Source: Vibrio gallaecicus (GTDB taxonomy: Bacteria; Pseudomonadota; Gammaproteobacteria; Enterobacterales; Vibrionaceae). Taken from it: a DNA stretch of 64,000 bases. Below, piece by piece: positions 47,083 to 55,636 of this stretch (positions are counted from its first letter, which is position 1; each line of letters opens with the position of its first letter). The notes under the pieces are model-generated. The model did no database searches. It was not told the origin of the DNA and saw only the letters and a program-made list of their open reading frames with translations. Both the position numbers and the translations under genes were made by a program. The stretch spans positions 1 through 64,000 of the forward strand of contig NZ_AP025491.1 in assembly GCF_024347495.1 (NCBI RefSeq), in the 5' to 3' direction.

Positions 47083-47520
47083 TTACGGATGGGTCATTTG
47101 TGTTGCAAGAGCAAATCGATTCCAAGCATTGATCGTGATGACTTGCATCATTGATTGTGCAAGTAACTCTTCTCCCAGTAGTTCTAAGCACTGTTGATAG
47201 GTTGTATCTGAAACACCTGAGTTAGAAATTAGTGTCATTTCATCAGTTAACGTTAGTATTGCTCGCTCTGTTGGATTAAACAGTGGCGATTCTTGCCATG
47301 CAGATAGAGCAAATAATTTCTGTTGAGTGATACCTATCTTCAATGCTTCAGTCGTATGCATTTGAATACAATAAGCGCATTTGTTGATTATTGATGATCG
47401 TATTTTAATGATTTCTTTTAATTCATTAGATAACTCAACGTCTGAGAGATAGTTTTCTAGAGATAGCATGGCAGTTAAAGCGTTAGGTTGGACTTGAGCG
47501 AGATCGATACGTTTTGACAT
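47083..47520 (-). CDS. AhpD-like carboxymuconolactone decarboxylase family protein
   Basis: 145 residues. CAYCIQMH gives the redox CxxC (C48, C51) and H55 of the AhpD-type fold; NPTERAILTLTDEMT and NAWNRFALAT complete the pattern. These proteins act as alkylhydroperoxidases or disulfide reductases in the cytoplasm. The LysR-type gene on the other side of the 126-bp divergent region is its likely regulator. Confidence 0.88.
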   Translation of the reverse strand: MSKRIDLAQVQPNALTAMLSLENYLSDVELSNELKEIIKIRSSIINKCAYCIQMHTTEALKIGITQQKLFALSAWQESPLFNPTERAILTLTDEMTLISNSGVSDTTYQQCLELLGEELLAQSMMQVITINAWNRFALATQMTHP

Positions 47521-47646
47521 GTTGGCACCATTTTATGAGTGAGAGTATCGCTATCAATGCGATGTGGTTATTGTGCATAATTCGAAATTCACATGGAATA
47601 TGTATAAAATCTGAATCAGTTGTGCGTAAAACGCAAAGGTGAGTGC

Positions 47647-48564
47647 ATGTTAGAGTTGATTAAAGTCTTTGACCAAGTTGTGGAGTCTGGAAATTTCTCT
47701 CAAGCAGGAAAGGTTCTGAATATGGCGCCATCTTCTGTGGCGAGAAATATAGATACCCTTGAGAGTAAGATTAAAGCTACGCTTTTCAAACGTAGTACAC
47801 GGCAGCTTGTGCTGACTGAAGAAGGGCAATACTTTTATCAGCAATCAACCAAAATATTACAAGATAGCGATAGGTTGTTGGCTGAAATGCGGGGAAACCA
47901 GGGAGATCCTGAAGGGAGTTTGCGCATTTCTGTTTTTGAAAGTTTTGGTAACTTGTGCCTCGCCCCATTAATTCCAGAATTTCTAGAACGATACCCTAAG
48001 ATACACGTTGAGCTAGAGTTAAATATCAGCGTGGTGGATCTAAATAGTGAAAATATAGATATTGCTATCCGTATTGGTACGTTACAGGACAGTCGACTCA
48101 GAGCTCGCCATTTACTGACTAATTATACGTCATTAGTTGCGGCTCCTTCTTATATTAAGAAGCATACTTCTATAAAAAAACCTGAAGACTTACAAGATCA
48201 TAACTGTTTGTTGATCAGTCATGAGCGTCAAAGAAATTATTGGTATTTCAGAAGAAATACCGCGAGCAAAAAGGTGCTAGTAACTGGCAATTTGATTTCA
48301 AAAGGAGGCTCACCTCTTTTGCATGCGGCGCTAAAAGGAAGTGGTGTTCTTCTGCTGTCTAATTGGATGATAAAGCCTTATTTGGACTCTGGAGAGTTGA
48401 GTGAGTTACTTCCTGACTGGACATCAACGTACAGTGAACAGGGAAGCGGTGAAATATTCGCAATATATAAAAATGCTCAATATCCAAGACCTCATATTCG
48501 TGCGTTTATTGATTTCTTAGTTGAGAAAATGGAACCTATGAAGCGAGTGTCTACTCTTCGTTAG
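47647..48564 (+). CDS. LysR-family regulator
   Basis: 305 residues. N-terminal winged helix (NFSQAGKVLNMAPSSVARNI, STRQLVLTEEG) followed by a periplasmic-binding-like effector domain (IDIAIRIGTLQDSRLRARHL). It belongs to the large CrgA-like group that acts on a divergent target, here the AhpD-like gene. The ATG at 47647 has an AAAGGTGAG site; the longer frame adds nine residues without a better site. Confidence 0.9.
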   Translation: MLELIKVFDQVVESGNFSQAGKVLNMAPSSVARNIDTLESKIKATLFKRSTRQLVLTEEGQYFYQQSTKILQDSDRLLAEMRGNQGDPEGSLRISVFESFGNLCLAPLIPEFLERYPKIHVELELNISVVDLNSENIDIAIRIGTLQDSRLRARHLLTNYTSLVAAPSYIKKHTSIKKPEDLQDHNCLLISHERQRNYWYFRRNTASKKVLVTGNLISKGGSPLLHAALKGSGVLLLSNWMIKPYLDSGELSELLPDWTSTYSEQGSGEIFAIYKNAQYPRPHIRAFIDFLVEKMEPMKRVSTLR

Positions 48565-48713
48565 CCTTGTTCATGATGAACGCTTCCTTCGTGTCGTCAA
48601 ACATGTGCAGCGGTGAGAGCCACTTTCGTATCAAGTTGTGGCAAGAAATGATGGGGTATACGTGATACCCCACTCGTTATAGTACCGTTTTACAGCCATT
48701 GCTTTTCCATATC

Positions 48714-48769
48714 ATGGCTTATGGCTTATGGCTTATGGCTTATGGCTTATGGCTTATGGCTTATGGCTT
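48714..48769. repeat. Heptanucleotide tandem array, (ATGGCTT)x8
   Basis: Eight perfect copies of ATGGCTT, ending 3 bp from the stop codon of the minus-strand aldehyde dehydrogenase gene in the convergent junction with the LysR gene. Its plus-strand frames give MAYGLWL-type repeats, which are not genes. Confidence 0.96.
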
Positions 48770-48772
48770 ATA

Positions 48773-50149
48773 CTATTGCGGATAAGGGGCATAGAGAGCG
48801 CTAGGATCGGCATCAGTAGAAAACTTCATAATAGCTTTGGAGTGACTCATTGTAAGGAAGCTATCTCGGCCATGGTAGCGACCCATACCACTAAAACCGA
48901 CACCTCCAAAGGGTAAGTCAGGGTTGGTTAAGTGCAGTAGAGCATGATTGATACAACTGCCGCCGTATTCAACATTTTGGTTGAAAAAATCAATAGTTTC
49001 ATTGGATTCACTGAACACATAACATGCTAAAGGGTATCGATTCTGGCGGATCATAGCCAGTGCTTCATCGTATTCAGACCACGTTAGAACCGGCATGATT
49101 GGACCAAAGATTTCTTCTTCCATAATGACATCACTCATGCTGACATCATCGATAATTGTCGGGGCTATATAACAATCATTCGAATCTTTTTCCCCACCTA
49201 CAACGATATTCCCGGTTAAAAACTTTTCCAGTGCGTTGAAACGCTTATCATTCACAATACGAGCAAAGTCCGGTGACTTTTGTGGGTTTTCGCCAAAGAA
49301 TTCGGTGATGTTTTTTTTCATTTCCGCTATCAGAGCATCTTTTACATCTTCGTGTACAAGCACATAATCAGGACAGACACAGGTTTGCCCTGCATTAAAG
49401 AATTTAGCCCAAGTTAAACGCTTCGCAGTAACCTCAAGGTTTGCATGCTTGTCTACAATTGCGGGGCTTTTACCACCAAGTTCCAATGTCACTGGTGTTA
49501 AATGCTTGGCTGCCATTCCTGCTATAAGTTTTCCTACACCAGGGCTACCTGTGAAGAAGATATGATCGAAGCGATTGTTCTCAATAATTAGTGGACCGAC
49601 ACTCGAACCTGGACCGTAAACCACACTGATGTATTCCTCATCAAAGATCTCAGAAATAACCTTTCCGGTAATGTGGGCGGTATGTTTGGTTTCGTTACTA
49701 GGCTTGAGTAAAGCACAGTTACCAGCGGCAATGGCGCCTATTAGCGGTGCAATGAGCAACTGGAATGGATAGTTCCACGGTCCAATCACCAGAACGACCC
49801 CTAAAGGTTCATAGTGGATCTCGCTCTTGGCAGAATAGCTCGATTGTAAAAATGCTGGAGTCTCGGCGTGCTCAGTTTTCATCCATTCTTGAAGGTGACG
49901 AATGGTATGTTCAATTTCATCATAAATTATATTGATTTCACTGATGGTGGCTTCGAATCTAGGCTTGCGCATATCGGCGTGTAATGCCTCGAATATTTCA
50001 TTTTCATACTTTTTGATACCATTCTTCAAAGCTTCCAATTGTGCAATTCTAAAATTGTAATCACGCGTTTTACCCGCATCAAAGAAGTTTCTTTTACGTT
50101 GGTAAGTTGCTTGAACTTCTTCTTTAGATAGTGGGGATAAATTATTCAT
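48773..50149 (-). CDS. Aldehyde dehydrogenase (class 3, coniferyl-aldehyde type)
   Basis: 458 residues. Catalytic C257 in GQTCVCPD, general base E223 in LELGGKSP, the NAD-site FFTGSPGVGK and the GPWNYPFQ segment. The short length and lack of an N-terminal extension place it with ALDH3-like enzymes that oxidise fatty or aromatic aldehydes. A NemR-type operator lies 84 bp upstream, so it is probably controlled by the TetR gene at 51 kb and induced by reactive aldehydes. A heptamer array begins directly after its stop codon. Confidence 0.92.
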   Translation of the reverse strand: MNNLSPLSKEEVQATYQRKRNFFDAGKTRDYNFRIAQLEALKNGIKKYENEIFEALHADMRKPRFEATISEINIIYDEIEHTIRHLQEWMKTEHAETPAFLQSSYSAKSEIHYEPLGVVLVIGPWNYPFQLLIAPLIGAIAAGNCALLKPSNETKHTAHITGKVISEIFDEEYISVVYGPGSSVGPLIIENNRFDHIFFTGSPGVGKLIAGMAAKHLTPVTLELGGKSPAIVDKHANLEVTAKRLTWAKFFNAGQTCVCPDYVLVHEDVKDALIAEMKKNITEFFGENPQKSPDFARIVNDKRFNALEKFLTGNIVVGGEKDSNDCYIAPTIIDDVSMSDVIMEEEIFGPIMPVLTWSEYDEALAMIRQNRYPLACYVFSESNETIDFFNQNVEYGGSCINHALLHLTNPDLPFGGVGFSGMGRYHGRDSFLTMSHSKAIMKFSTDADPSALYAPYPQ

Positions 50150-50232
50150 AACTGAACTCCGGTTGGATGTATTTCGGGTTATCGCTTCTTATGGGTGATT
50201 TTTGGCAAAGGTCTTTTAAATTTAACACGCAC

Positions 50233-50248
50233 TAGACCGACCGGTTTG
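50233..50248 (-). promoter_or_regulatory. NemR-type operator before the aldehyde dehydrogenase gene
   Basis: TAGACCGACCGGTTTG: one perfect half of the NemR box TAGACC-N4-GGTCTA and a 4/6 second half. Its complement shares the core ACCGGTCGGT with the site at 51640. The rest of the 336-bp region 50150-50485 shows only a small (AATAGC)x3 repeat near 50446-50463. Confidence 0.75.
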
Positions 50249-50485
50249 TAGTGTATATAATGAATTCACTGGAAGCAATAGATCAAAGAAAAGATCAATA
50301 TTAGGCAAATGTGATTTTTAAATAGAAATATTAATAGTATGTAAATTTCAGATGCAGTGAGCTCTGTGATAGTTGGTTCTAGCTCGTTAATTTAAAGCAT
50401 TATTTCAACTATTTTAAATATGAAAGATCAGTGAGTTGGTAATGTTAATAGCAATAGCAATAGCAATGAAAGTTGGAATAGATAT

Positions 50486-50917
50486 ATGAATGTTGAGTTA
50501 GACAGTTATTTAACGAGCGCAGTGACAATGGCGTTACTCAGCACATGGAAAACATACAGTGGTCCAGCTATCGCCGGAGCATTATCATTATCTTACGTTG
50601 AAATGTTGCTATTCAATGGAGTACCCGCATTACTTTCAGCTATTTTCGGCTGGAAGCTTGACGGGCTTATAAGGCTGAAAACTCAACCAAGGAAAGTTGT
50701 TTTTAGGCCTAAGTTGAGGAAGTTTTTATATAATTGGAAAAAGTATGGCTACATTATTATGGCTATACTTGCTCCAATTTTAACCGGAATACCGACTTAT
50801 ACATTAATATCTAAACGACTGAATCAAAAGTTCATAGTAACTTTTTCTTTTTTAAGCATTTCGATTTTATTTTGGAGTACTTTATCTTACTTTCTATTTA
50901 ATACTTTCTTCTATTAA
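50486..50917 (+). CDS. Hypothetical membrane protein (143 aa)
   Basis: I do not recognise the family. Hydrophobic segments near residues 22-55, 87-107 and 118-138 suggest three or four helices, with a basic cytoplasmic loop (RLKTQPRKVVFRPKLRKF). The ATG follows GTTGGAATAGATAT with a usable ribosome site. Codon use is AT-rich compared with the ALDH gene next to it. Its neighbours are the divergent ALDH and convergent NemR-like genes; no link of function is visible. Confidence 0.65.
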   Translation: MNVELDSYLTSAVTMALLSTWKTYSGPAIAGALSLSYVEMLLFNGVPALLSAIFGWKLDGLIRLKTQPRKVVFRPKLRKFLYNWKKYGYIIMAILAPILTGIPTYTLISKRLNQKFIVTFSFLSISILFWSTLSYFLFNTFFY

Positions 50918-50965
50918 TAGATAGTTAAATATTATTCTGTTGGCTATTTCAATAACAATAACAGC

Positions 50966-50984
50966 AGCTCACGTTTTGTGAGCT
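50966..50984 (+). terminator. Terminator-like hairpin
   Basis: AGCTCAC / GTGAGCT with the loop GTTTT, then ATTTATTTAA. It stops the plus-strand membrane-protein transcript and touches the end of the convergent TetR gene. Confidence 0.65.
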
Positions 50985-50986
50985 AT

Positions 50987-51559
50987 TTATTTAACAAGAG
51001 TAAGAGTTTCTTCCATCGCATTTAATAAGTAAGTTCGGTCTTGTTGAATTGCGGAAAGTAATGTACATCCTAGCCAAAGGCTATAAATAGTACGTGCAGT
51101 TTGATAACCGTTATTGATATTAAGCTGCCCGCTAGAAGTACCTTCAACAAAGAATTCTTCCATACGTCGGATGACTTGTTCCGCACCCTCATTCAAAGCA
51201 CTTTGCATTTGACCAGATTCGCCAGATATCTCACCAGATAGTTTTACAACCAGACATTTTATCTTGAAATCTTCGGTTAGTTTCTCATCCGTCCAATGCT
51301 GGAAATAAGCTTGGACTCTCTCTTGGTAGTTCAAAGAATCATCAGATAAGAAGTTATTCAACGTTGTAAGGTGATCGTCGAAATAATTAGTAAGCAAAAT
51401 GGTACCGAAGTTCTCTTTTGACTTAAAGTGATGATAAAACGAGCCTTTCGTTGCGTTTGCTGCATTGATAATTGTCATTAACCCTAAGCCAGCAAATCCT
51501 TGTTCACTGACCAAATCAAATCCAACGTCTAATAGGGTTTGTCTCAAATTGTTCGCCAT
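50987..51559 (-). CDS. TetR-family regulator, NemR-like
   Basis: 190 residues. N-terminal helix-turn-helix (GLGLMTIINAANATKGSFYH) and a ligand domain with IKCLVVKLSGEISGESGQMQ that aligns to the E. coli NemR segment around its redox cysteine C106. The matching cysteine is C102 here; the second NemR cysteine (C116) is replaced. NemR senses electrophiles, methylglyoxal and bleach through that residue. I chose ATG 51559 over GTG 51562 for ribosome-site spacing. Two NemR-type boxes flank its targets: the ALDH and the divergent NAD-binding protein gene. Confidence 0.83.
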   Translation of the reverse strand: MANNLRQTLLDVGFDLVSEQGFAGLGLMTIINAANATKGSFYHHFKSKENFGTILLTNYFDDHLTTLNNFLSDDSLNYQERVQAYFQHWTDEKLTEDFKIKCLVVKLSGEISGESGQMQSALNEGAEQVIRRMEEFFVEGTSSGQLNINNGYQTARTIYSLWLGCTLLSAIQQDRTYLLNAMEETLTLVK

Positions 51560-51639
51560 CACGCTTCCGCTGTTTAGATTCCAAACCGAATTATAAAGTG
51601 AACCGTGACAGTTCGTACAGACAAAAATGGATTTTTCAT

Positions 51640-51655
51640 CTAGACCGGTCGGTAT
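51640..51655 (+). promoter_or_regulatory. NemR-type operator in the divergent promoter
   Basis: TAGACCGGTCGGTATG lies between the TetR gene and the plus-strand NAD-binding protein gene. The first half is a perfect NemR half-site. One box can control both directions. Confidence 0.78.
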
Positions 51656-51705
51656 GTTTGTTCTATAGTTGGACTATATTAAGGCTAACCATAGGCGGTG
51701 ACCGA

Positions 51706-52386
51706 ATGAAGAAGACATCAGTTATTATTGCTGGATCCAGCGGTCTTGTTGGCTCAGAGGTACTAAAGTTGTTGTTGAACGACGATCGAACGGAGCATGT
51801 TTATAGTGTGTCTCGTCGGCTTCTGGAATGTGCTCAAACTGAGCAAACCAAGCTAACTCAGATCATCAGCCCTGACTTACACATTCAGAAAGAGCAATTT
51901 GATATTACTCCGAGCATTGGTGTGATTGCTCTTGGATCGACAGTAAAACAGGCAGGTTCAAAAGAAAAGTTACGAGATATCGATGTTCATTTAGTCGTGG
52001 AAACCGCTCAAAAGATGAAATCGATTGGTGTTTCGCGAGTTCTTATTCTTTCATGCTTAGGCGCCGATGAGCAATCACGCTCTCATTACCTTCGATGTAA
52101 AGGCGAAATGGAAAGAAAAGTTATGCTGCTGGGTTTTCATGAAACCATTTTTATTCAACCCGGTCCTTTAGCCGGAGAGCGTTCAGAAACTCGAATTGAT
52201 GAAAAGCTTCTACAATTTCTGAGCAAGCTAGTTAAGCCATTGATGAGAGGCAAGTTGTCAAACTATGTTCCTATTCAGGCAAGTTCTGTAGCAAGTGCAT
52301 TGGCTGAGCTTATTCATTTAGACAGCTTGAAATCGGTTGAAAGAATTAGCTCTTCATACATGATGAAAATGATTAATCGCTCATAA
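51706..52386 (+). CDS. NAD(P)-binding Rossmann protein (HTATIP2-like)
   Basis: 226 residues. Starts with a Rossmann loop SVIIAGSSGLVGSEVL and carries the short-chain reductase-like middle (GVIALGSTVKQAG, VLILSCLGADEQSRSHYLRC with a Y-x-x-x-K-like YLRCK). This resembles the atypical SDR group of TIP30/HTATIP2 and bacterial relatives. The substrate is unknown. The ATG at 51706 follows GGCGGTGACC; the frame opens 36 codons earlier, but that part covers the operator. It is expected to be induced with the ALDH. Confidence 0.82.
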   Translation: MKKTSVIIAGSSGLVGSEVLKLLLNDDRTEHVYSVSRRLLECAQTEQTKLTQIISPDLHIQKEQFDITPSIGVIALGSTVKQAGSKEKLRDIDVHLVVETAQKMKSIGVSRVLILSCLGADEQSRSHYLRCKGEMERKVMLLGFHETIFIQPGPLAGERSETRIDEKLLQFLSKLVKPLMRGKLSNYVPIQASSVASALAELIHLDSLKSVERISSSYMMKMINRS

Positions 52387-52467
52387 TTCATCGCTCATTT
52401 GGCTAATAACAAATAATAAATAGCTAAAATTGTAATGGTATATCCGTTTTAAATGAGGAGGTTTAAA

Positions 52468-52875
52468 GTGAATCAGGCGAAAATTAAAAACATTTTACTG
52501 GCAGCTGGCGCTATGAATATTGGTGCTGTTTTGTTGTTTTCTCGCTTTTTTACAAACAGTGTAATTAACGAAGCGGACCCAGTCGTAATGTCCAACTTTG
52601 GCTTGGTCATGATAGTAGTGTGGGGTTTTGCGTATTTAGGGGCGGCAACCGTCAATGCAAATATCAAGTATATTGCTGGTGCTTTTGCTTTAGAAAAATT
52701 GGTGTATGTGGTGGTTTGGGTTCACTGGATTTCAACGAATGCATTAGCACCAGTATATGAAGCGGACCTGATGGCTGGGGTTTTCTTTACGATTTACGGG
52801 ATAAATGATTTAGCATTTATGGTTCTGTTTTTTATGATATTTAAATCAAAGTTCGATATAAAAAGCGATCGCTAA
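52468..52875 (+). CDS. Hypothetical four-helix membrane protein (135 aa)
   Basis: I do not recognise the family with certainty. Four hydrophobic segments (near residues 10-30, 43-63, 68-92 and 104-127) and few charged residues. The start GTG at 52468 has a perfect GAGGAGG six bases upstream; the ATG at 52453 overlaps that site and is less likely. It follows the NAD-binding gene by 81 bp in the same direction and may share its transcript. Confidence 0.7.
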   Translation: MNQAKIKNILLAAGAMNIGAVLLFSRFFTNSVINEADPVVMSNFGLVMIVVWGFAYLGAATVNANIKYIAGAFALEKLVYVVVWVHWISTNALAPVYEADLMAGVFFTIYGINDLAFMVLFFMIFKSKFDIKSDR

Positions 52876-52981
52876 ATTCTCATAAATTAACCCTATAAAT
52901 TATGCAACCACAGCCTCTTAACCAAGTGTAAGTCGCTGTGGCTTTCCAATTTAGACCAGTGCCGTTATTAGTCTTGCTTCT

Positions 52982-53869
52982 CTATTGGTCACTTCTCATG
53001 GTGATCAACGTATAGGCAAAAATGGTGACGAGAATAATTGAACCTCCCACAATACTAGCTAAAGCTGGTATTTCAGCGAAGAATAAAAACCCCCATACTG
53101 GTGCTAGCACGGTTTCTAACATCAAAGTCATCGACACTTCAGCAGCCGTAATGTAGCGCGTTGCAACCATCGACATCACTCTTCCGATTGGCGCGGTACA
53201 CAAGCCCATTGCCGCCATAATTAACCAAGTATTTAGGCTATAACTGCTTGGTTCAGCGAAAAACGACATCACCATTGCTAATAGCAAACCACCCAATGCC
53301 ACACTCGCTAATCTACTCACATCCTGATATTTACGAAGCAAGGTAAACATTAGTGATAGACAGATTACCGAGAATACAGCCAAAAGATCTCCAAACCAGT
53401 TACCGGAGCCAAAAGACCCAGACACAACAATACCAATGCCGATCATCACGGAAATAATCGCGATAATGGTTGGGCGGCTCGTTTTTTCACGTAGTAGTAG
53501 CCAACTAAAAATGGCAGCGACAGCCGGAGATGCGCTCAGAATAAGGAATGTATTCGCAATTGACGTATTTTTGATGCTAAACACTAACCCGCTAGCGCTA
53601 CCTAGCATTAATAAGCCAGCAAACAATAGTGGCCAACCACTCTGAATTACGGCTTTTCTAATGCCACGTTTATCGTTAATTTTGAGCAAGATTGACATTG
53701 ATATAGCGCTAAATAAACCGAAAAGAAATGCGGTGTCAAAGCCACTTACGCCTGCAAAACGGATAAATATTGGGTCGATACTCATTAGTAATGCGCCTAG
53801 AAGCGCTATCAAGACACCTGTGATGCGGCTGTTTTTTGCAGCCCAAGAAGAAAGTGTTAAAGCAGTCAT
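52982..53869 (-). CDS. EamA/DMT-family exporter
   Basis: 295 residues with ten predicted helices and two EamA repeats (GVLIALLGALLMSIDPIFIR, FGDLLAVFSVICLSLMFTLL). The substrate is unknown. Its start is 20 bp from a palindromic operator, and the divergent gene encodes a TetR regulator, so the pair is a self-contained efflux unit. A hairpin (CCACAGC/GCTGTGG, 52908-52941) may end its transcript. Confidence 0.9.
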   Translation of the reverse strand: MTALTLSSWAAKNSRITGVLIALLGALLMSIDPIFIRFAGVSGFDTAFLFGLFSAISMSILLKINDKRGIRKAVIQSGWPLLFAGLLMLGSASGLVFSIKNTSIANTFLILSASPAVAAIFSWLLLREKTSRPTIIAIISVMIGIGIVVSGSFGSGNWFGDLLAVFSVICLSLMFTLLRKYQDVSRLASVALGGLLLAMVMSFFAEPSSYSLNTWLIMAAMGLCTAPIGRVMSMVATRYITAAEVSMTLMLETVLAPVWGFLFFAEIPALASIVGGSIILVTIFAYTLITMRSDQ

Positions 53870-53888
53870 AATGTATTCTCATCAAAAA

Positions 53889-53952
53889 TCATACTATCGA
53901 GTATGATTTTTAAGTGTTATTGTGTCAATGAAAATAATACTGGTGAGTATGA
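53889..53952. promoter_or_regulatory. Twin palindromic operators for the TetR/EamA pair
   Basis: TCATACTATCGAGTATGA at 53889-53906 and TAATACTGGTGAGTATGA at 53935-53952: the same ATACT-N4-AGTAT palindrome, 46 bp centre to centre. The left copy sits at the EamA start, the right one just before the TetR start. Confidence 0.87.
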
Positions 53953-53969
53953 TATTTAAGAGGAAGTCG

Positions 53970-54554
53970 ATGAGTAAAATTGAGCAAAATAGAGAAAAGA
54001 AAAAACAAGCAATCTTGTCTGCTGCGAAGTCTGTCTTCTTATCTGAGGGATACACATCCGCAAGTATGGATGTTATCGCTAGCCAAGCTAAGCTGACAAA
54101 GCAGACGCTCTATCGCTATTTCCCTTCCAAGATCGAACTTTTCCAAGCAACTATGCAGCAGATCGGCGAAAGTTATAATGACCGATATTCACAGCACCTA
54201 GCTATAGAAAGCAATCGAGATGCTCTGACTTCATTTGCTACTGAGTTTATGAAGTTTCATTTATCACCAGACCATATTGCTACTCAACGATTGCTGATCG
54301 CTGAAGCGGCTCAATCACCTGAAATTGTACAGAGCTTCATGAGTATTGGACCTGACGACACCGATAGCGCTTTGAAAACGTTTTTTGTCGAGCGGTTGAG
54401 CATAAAGCAACCAGAAAGCAAGATTGAACTCTGGCTTGGAATGCTGCTTGCCCCTCGCTTTGGGGCGTTGTTGGGAAGCCCGAATCTAACTGAGCAACAG
54501 ATTGAGCAACATGCTATTGAGGCAACGGATTTACTTATATCTGGAATTCAGTAA
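53970..54554 (+). CDS. TetR-family regulator of the EamA exporter
   Basis: 194 residues. Helix-turn-helix in ASMDVIASQAKLTKQTLYRY; the ligand domain is of the AcrR type with TetR_C-like FHLSPDHIATQRLL. AGAGGAAG gives the ribosome site for the ATG at 53970; an upstream extension would cover the operator. It should repress itself and the exporter through the twin palindromes. The inducer is probably an exported compound. Confidence 0.9.
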   Translation: MSKIEQNREKKKQAILSAAKSVFLSEGYTSASMDVIASQAKLTKQTLYRYFPSKIELFQATMQQIGESYNDRYSQHLAIESNRDALTSFATEFMKFHLSPDHIATQRLLIAEAAQSPEIVQSFMSIGPDDTDSALKTFFVERLSIKQPESKIELWLGMLLAPRFGALLGSPNLTEQQIEQHAIEATDLLISGIQ

Positions 54555-54633
54555 AACCATCTAACTATTTTATCTATGAATCTTCAGTCGATTAGGCTGT
54601 TAGGGTTTATTGGTTTAGCAGTGCGTATGGTTT

Positions 54634-55533
54634 TTACGGAGTAACGATACGAACGAAGTTAACCTTCAAGTACGTTAAGAACAGCGACAGTCTATAAGGA
54701 ACGTGTTTACGAGTTGGGTACATCCCGTAAATGTTCACGATTGGAAATTCGGCTACGTTTTCCACTTTTATTAAGTTGCCGCTGTTAACGTGTGAATGAA
54801 CAAATATACTCGGGATCATAGAGATACCCATTCCATCGATAGTCGCTTGTATTAAGGTATTGGTATCTGAGGTTACAGCTACCCAGGGCTGCCTATATGA
54901 AAGGTTTTTACCGTCAACCGTTAGCATCCAATAATCGCCATTTCTTGAATTTCCCATATGTAGGCAATCATGATTTTTTAAATCGGTATAACTGGAGGGG
55001 GCTTGATACTCGCTTATGTATGCGGGTGACGCGTACAACCCGAACTCAGACTCTCCGAGTTTGGTCGCAACATAAGATGAATCTTGCAATTCGAAAGAGA
55101 ATCGAATGCTGAGATCGATCTCTTCCTCGATGAGATTTAAATGGTTATTTGATAAAACGAGATCAAAACGAATCCCGGTATATTCTTTACGAAATTCTTT
55201 AACCACCTTCATTAAAAAGGGCCCCATCGCATCAGGAGCAGATAGCCGGATTAAGCCTTCAGGGTTGTTCTGGTGAGCCGTTGTGAGTGAATCTTCTAGC
55301 TGTTCAATGTTACTCAATACCGCTTGAGCACCTTCATAATAAGCCTTCCCTCCAGGGGTAAGGTGCATACTGCGCGTTGTACGATTCAGCAGTACAAACC
55401 CTAGAGAATCTTCCATTGCCGCAATGTGTCTCCCGACAATAGCAGGGGTAATACCTAATGCTTTCGCGGCTTTAGAAAAACTGCCTTTATCGACAACAGT
55501 ACAAAACAGCTGCATATTCCGATACTTATCCAT
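54634..55533 (-). CDS. LysR-family regulator
   Basis: 299 residues, CrgA-like: helix-turn-helix in SFSKAAKALGITPAIVGRHI, wing RTTRSMHLTPGGKAY, then an effector domain (LIEEEIDLSIRFSFEL, GMGISMIPSIFV). Its start is 103 bp from the MBL-fold gene on the other strand, and the three genes there are its likely targets. Its own 3' end is 79 bp from the convergent TetR gene, without a clear terminator. Confidence 0.9.
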   Translation of the reverse strand: MDKYRNMQLFCTVVDKGSFSKAAKALGITPAIVGRHIAAMEDSLGFVLLNRTTRSMHLTPGGKAYYEGAQAVLSNIEQLEDSLTTAHQNNPEGLIRLSAPDAMGPFLMKVVKEFRKEYTGIRFDLVLSNNHLNLIEEEIDLSIRFSFELQDSSYVATKLGESEFGLYASPAYISEYQAPSSYTDLKNHDCLHMGNSRNGDYWMLTVDGKNLSYRQPWVAVTSDTNTLIQATIDGMGISMIPSIFVHSHVNSGNLIKVENVAEFPIVNIYGMYPTRKHVPYRLSLFLTYLKVNFVRIVTP

Positions 55534-55636
55534 TTGATACCTATTGTATTAAGTGAAGTTACTTTTGGATGTATTGTTCTATTTTGTGATGTTAATTATC
55601 TTTTGTTTCATCATCAACAGTGAAACGGAAATAATC

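Noticed and set aside
48728..48916. Plus-strand ORF starting MAYGLWL
   Set aside because: It begins inside the ATGGCTT array and runs through the aldehyde dehydrogenase gene on the other strand; no ribosome site.
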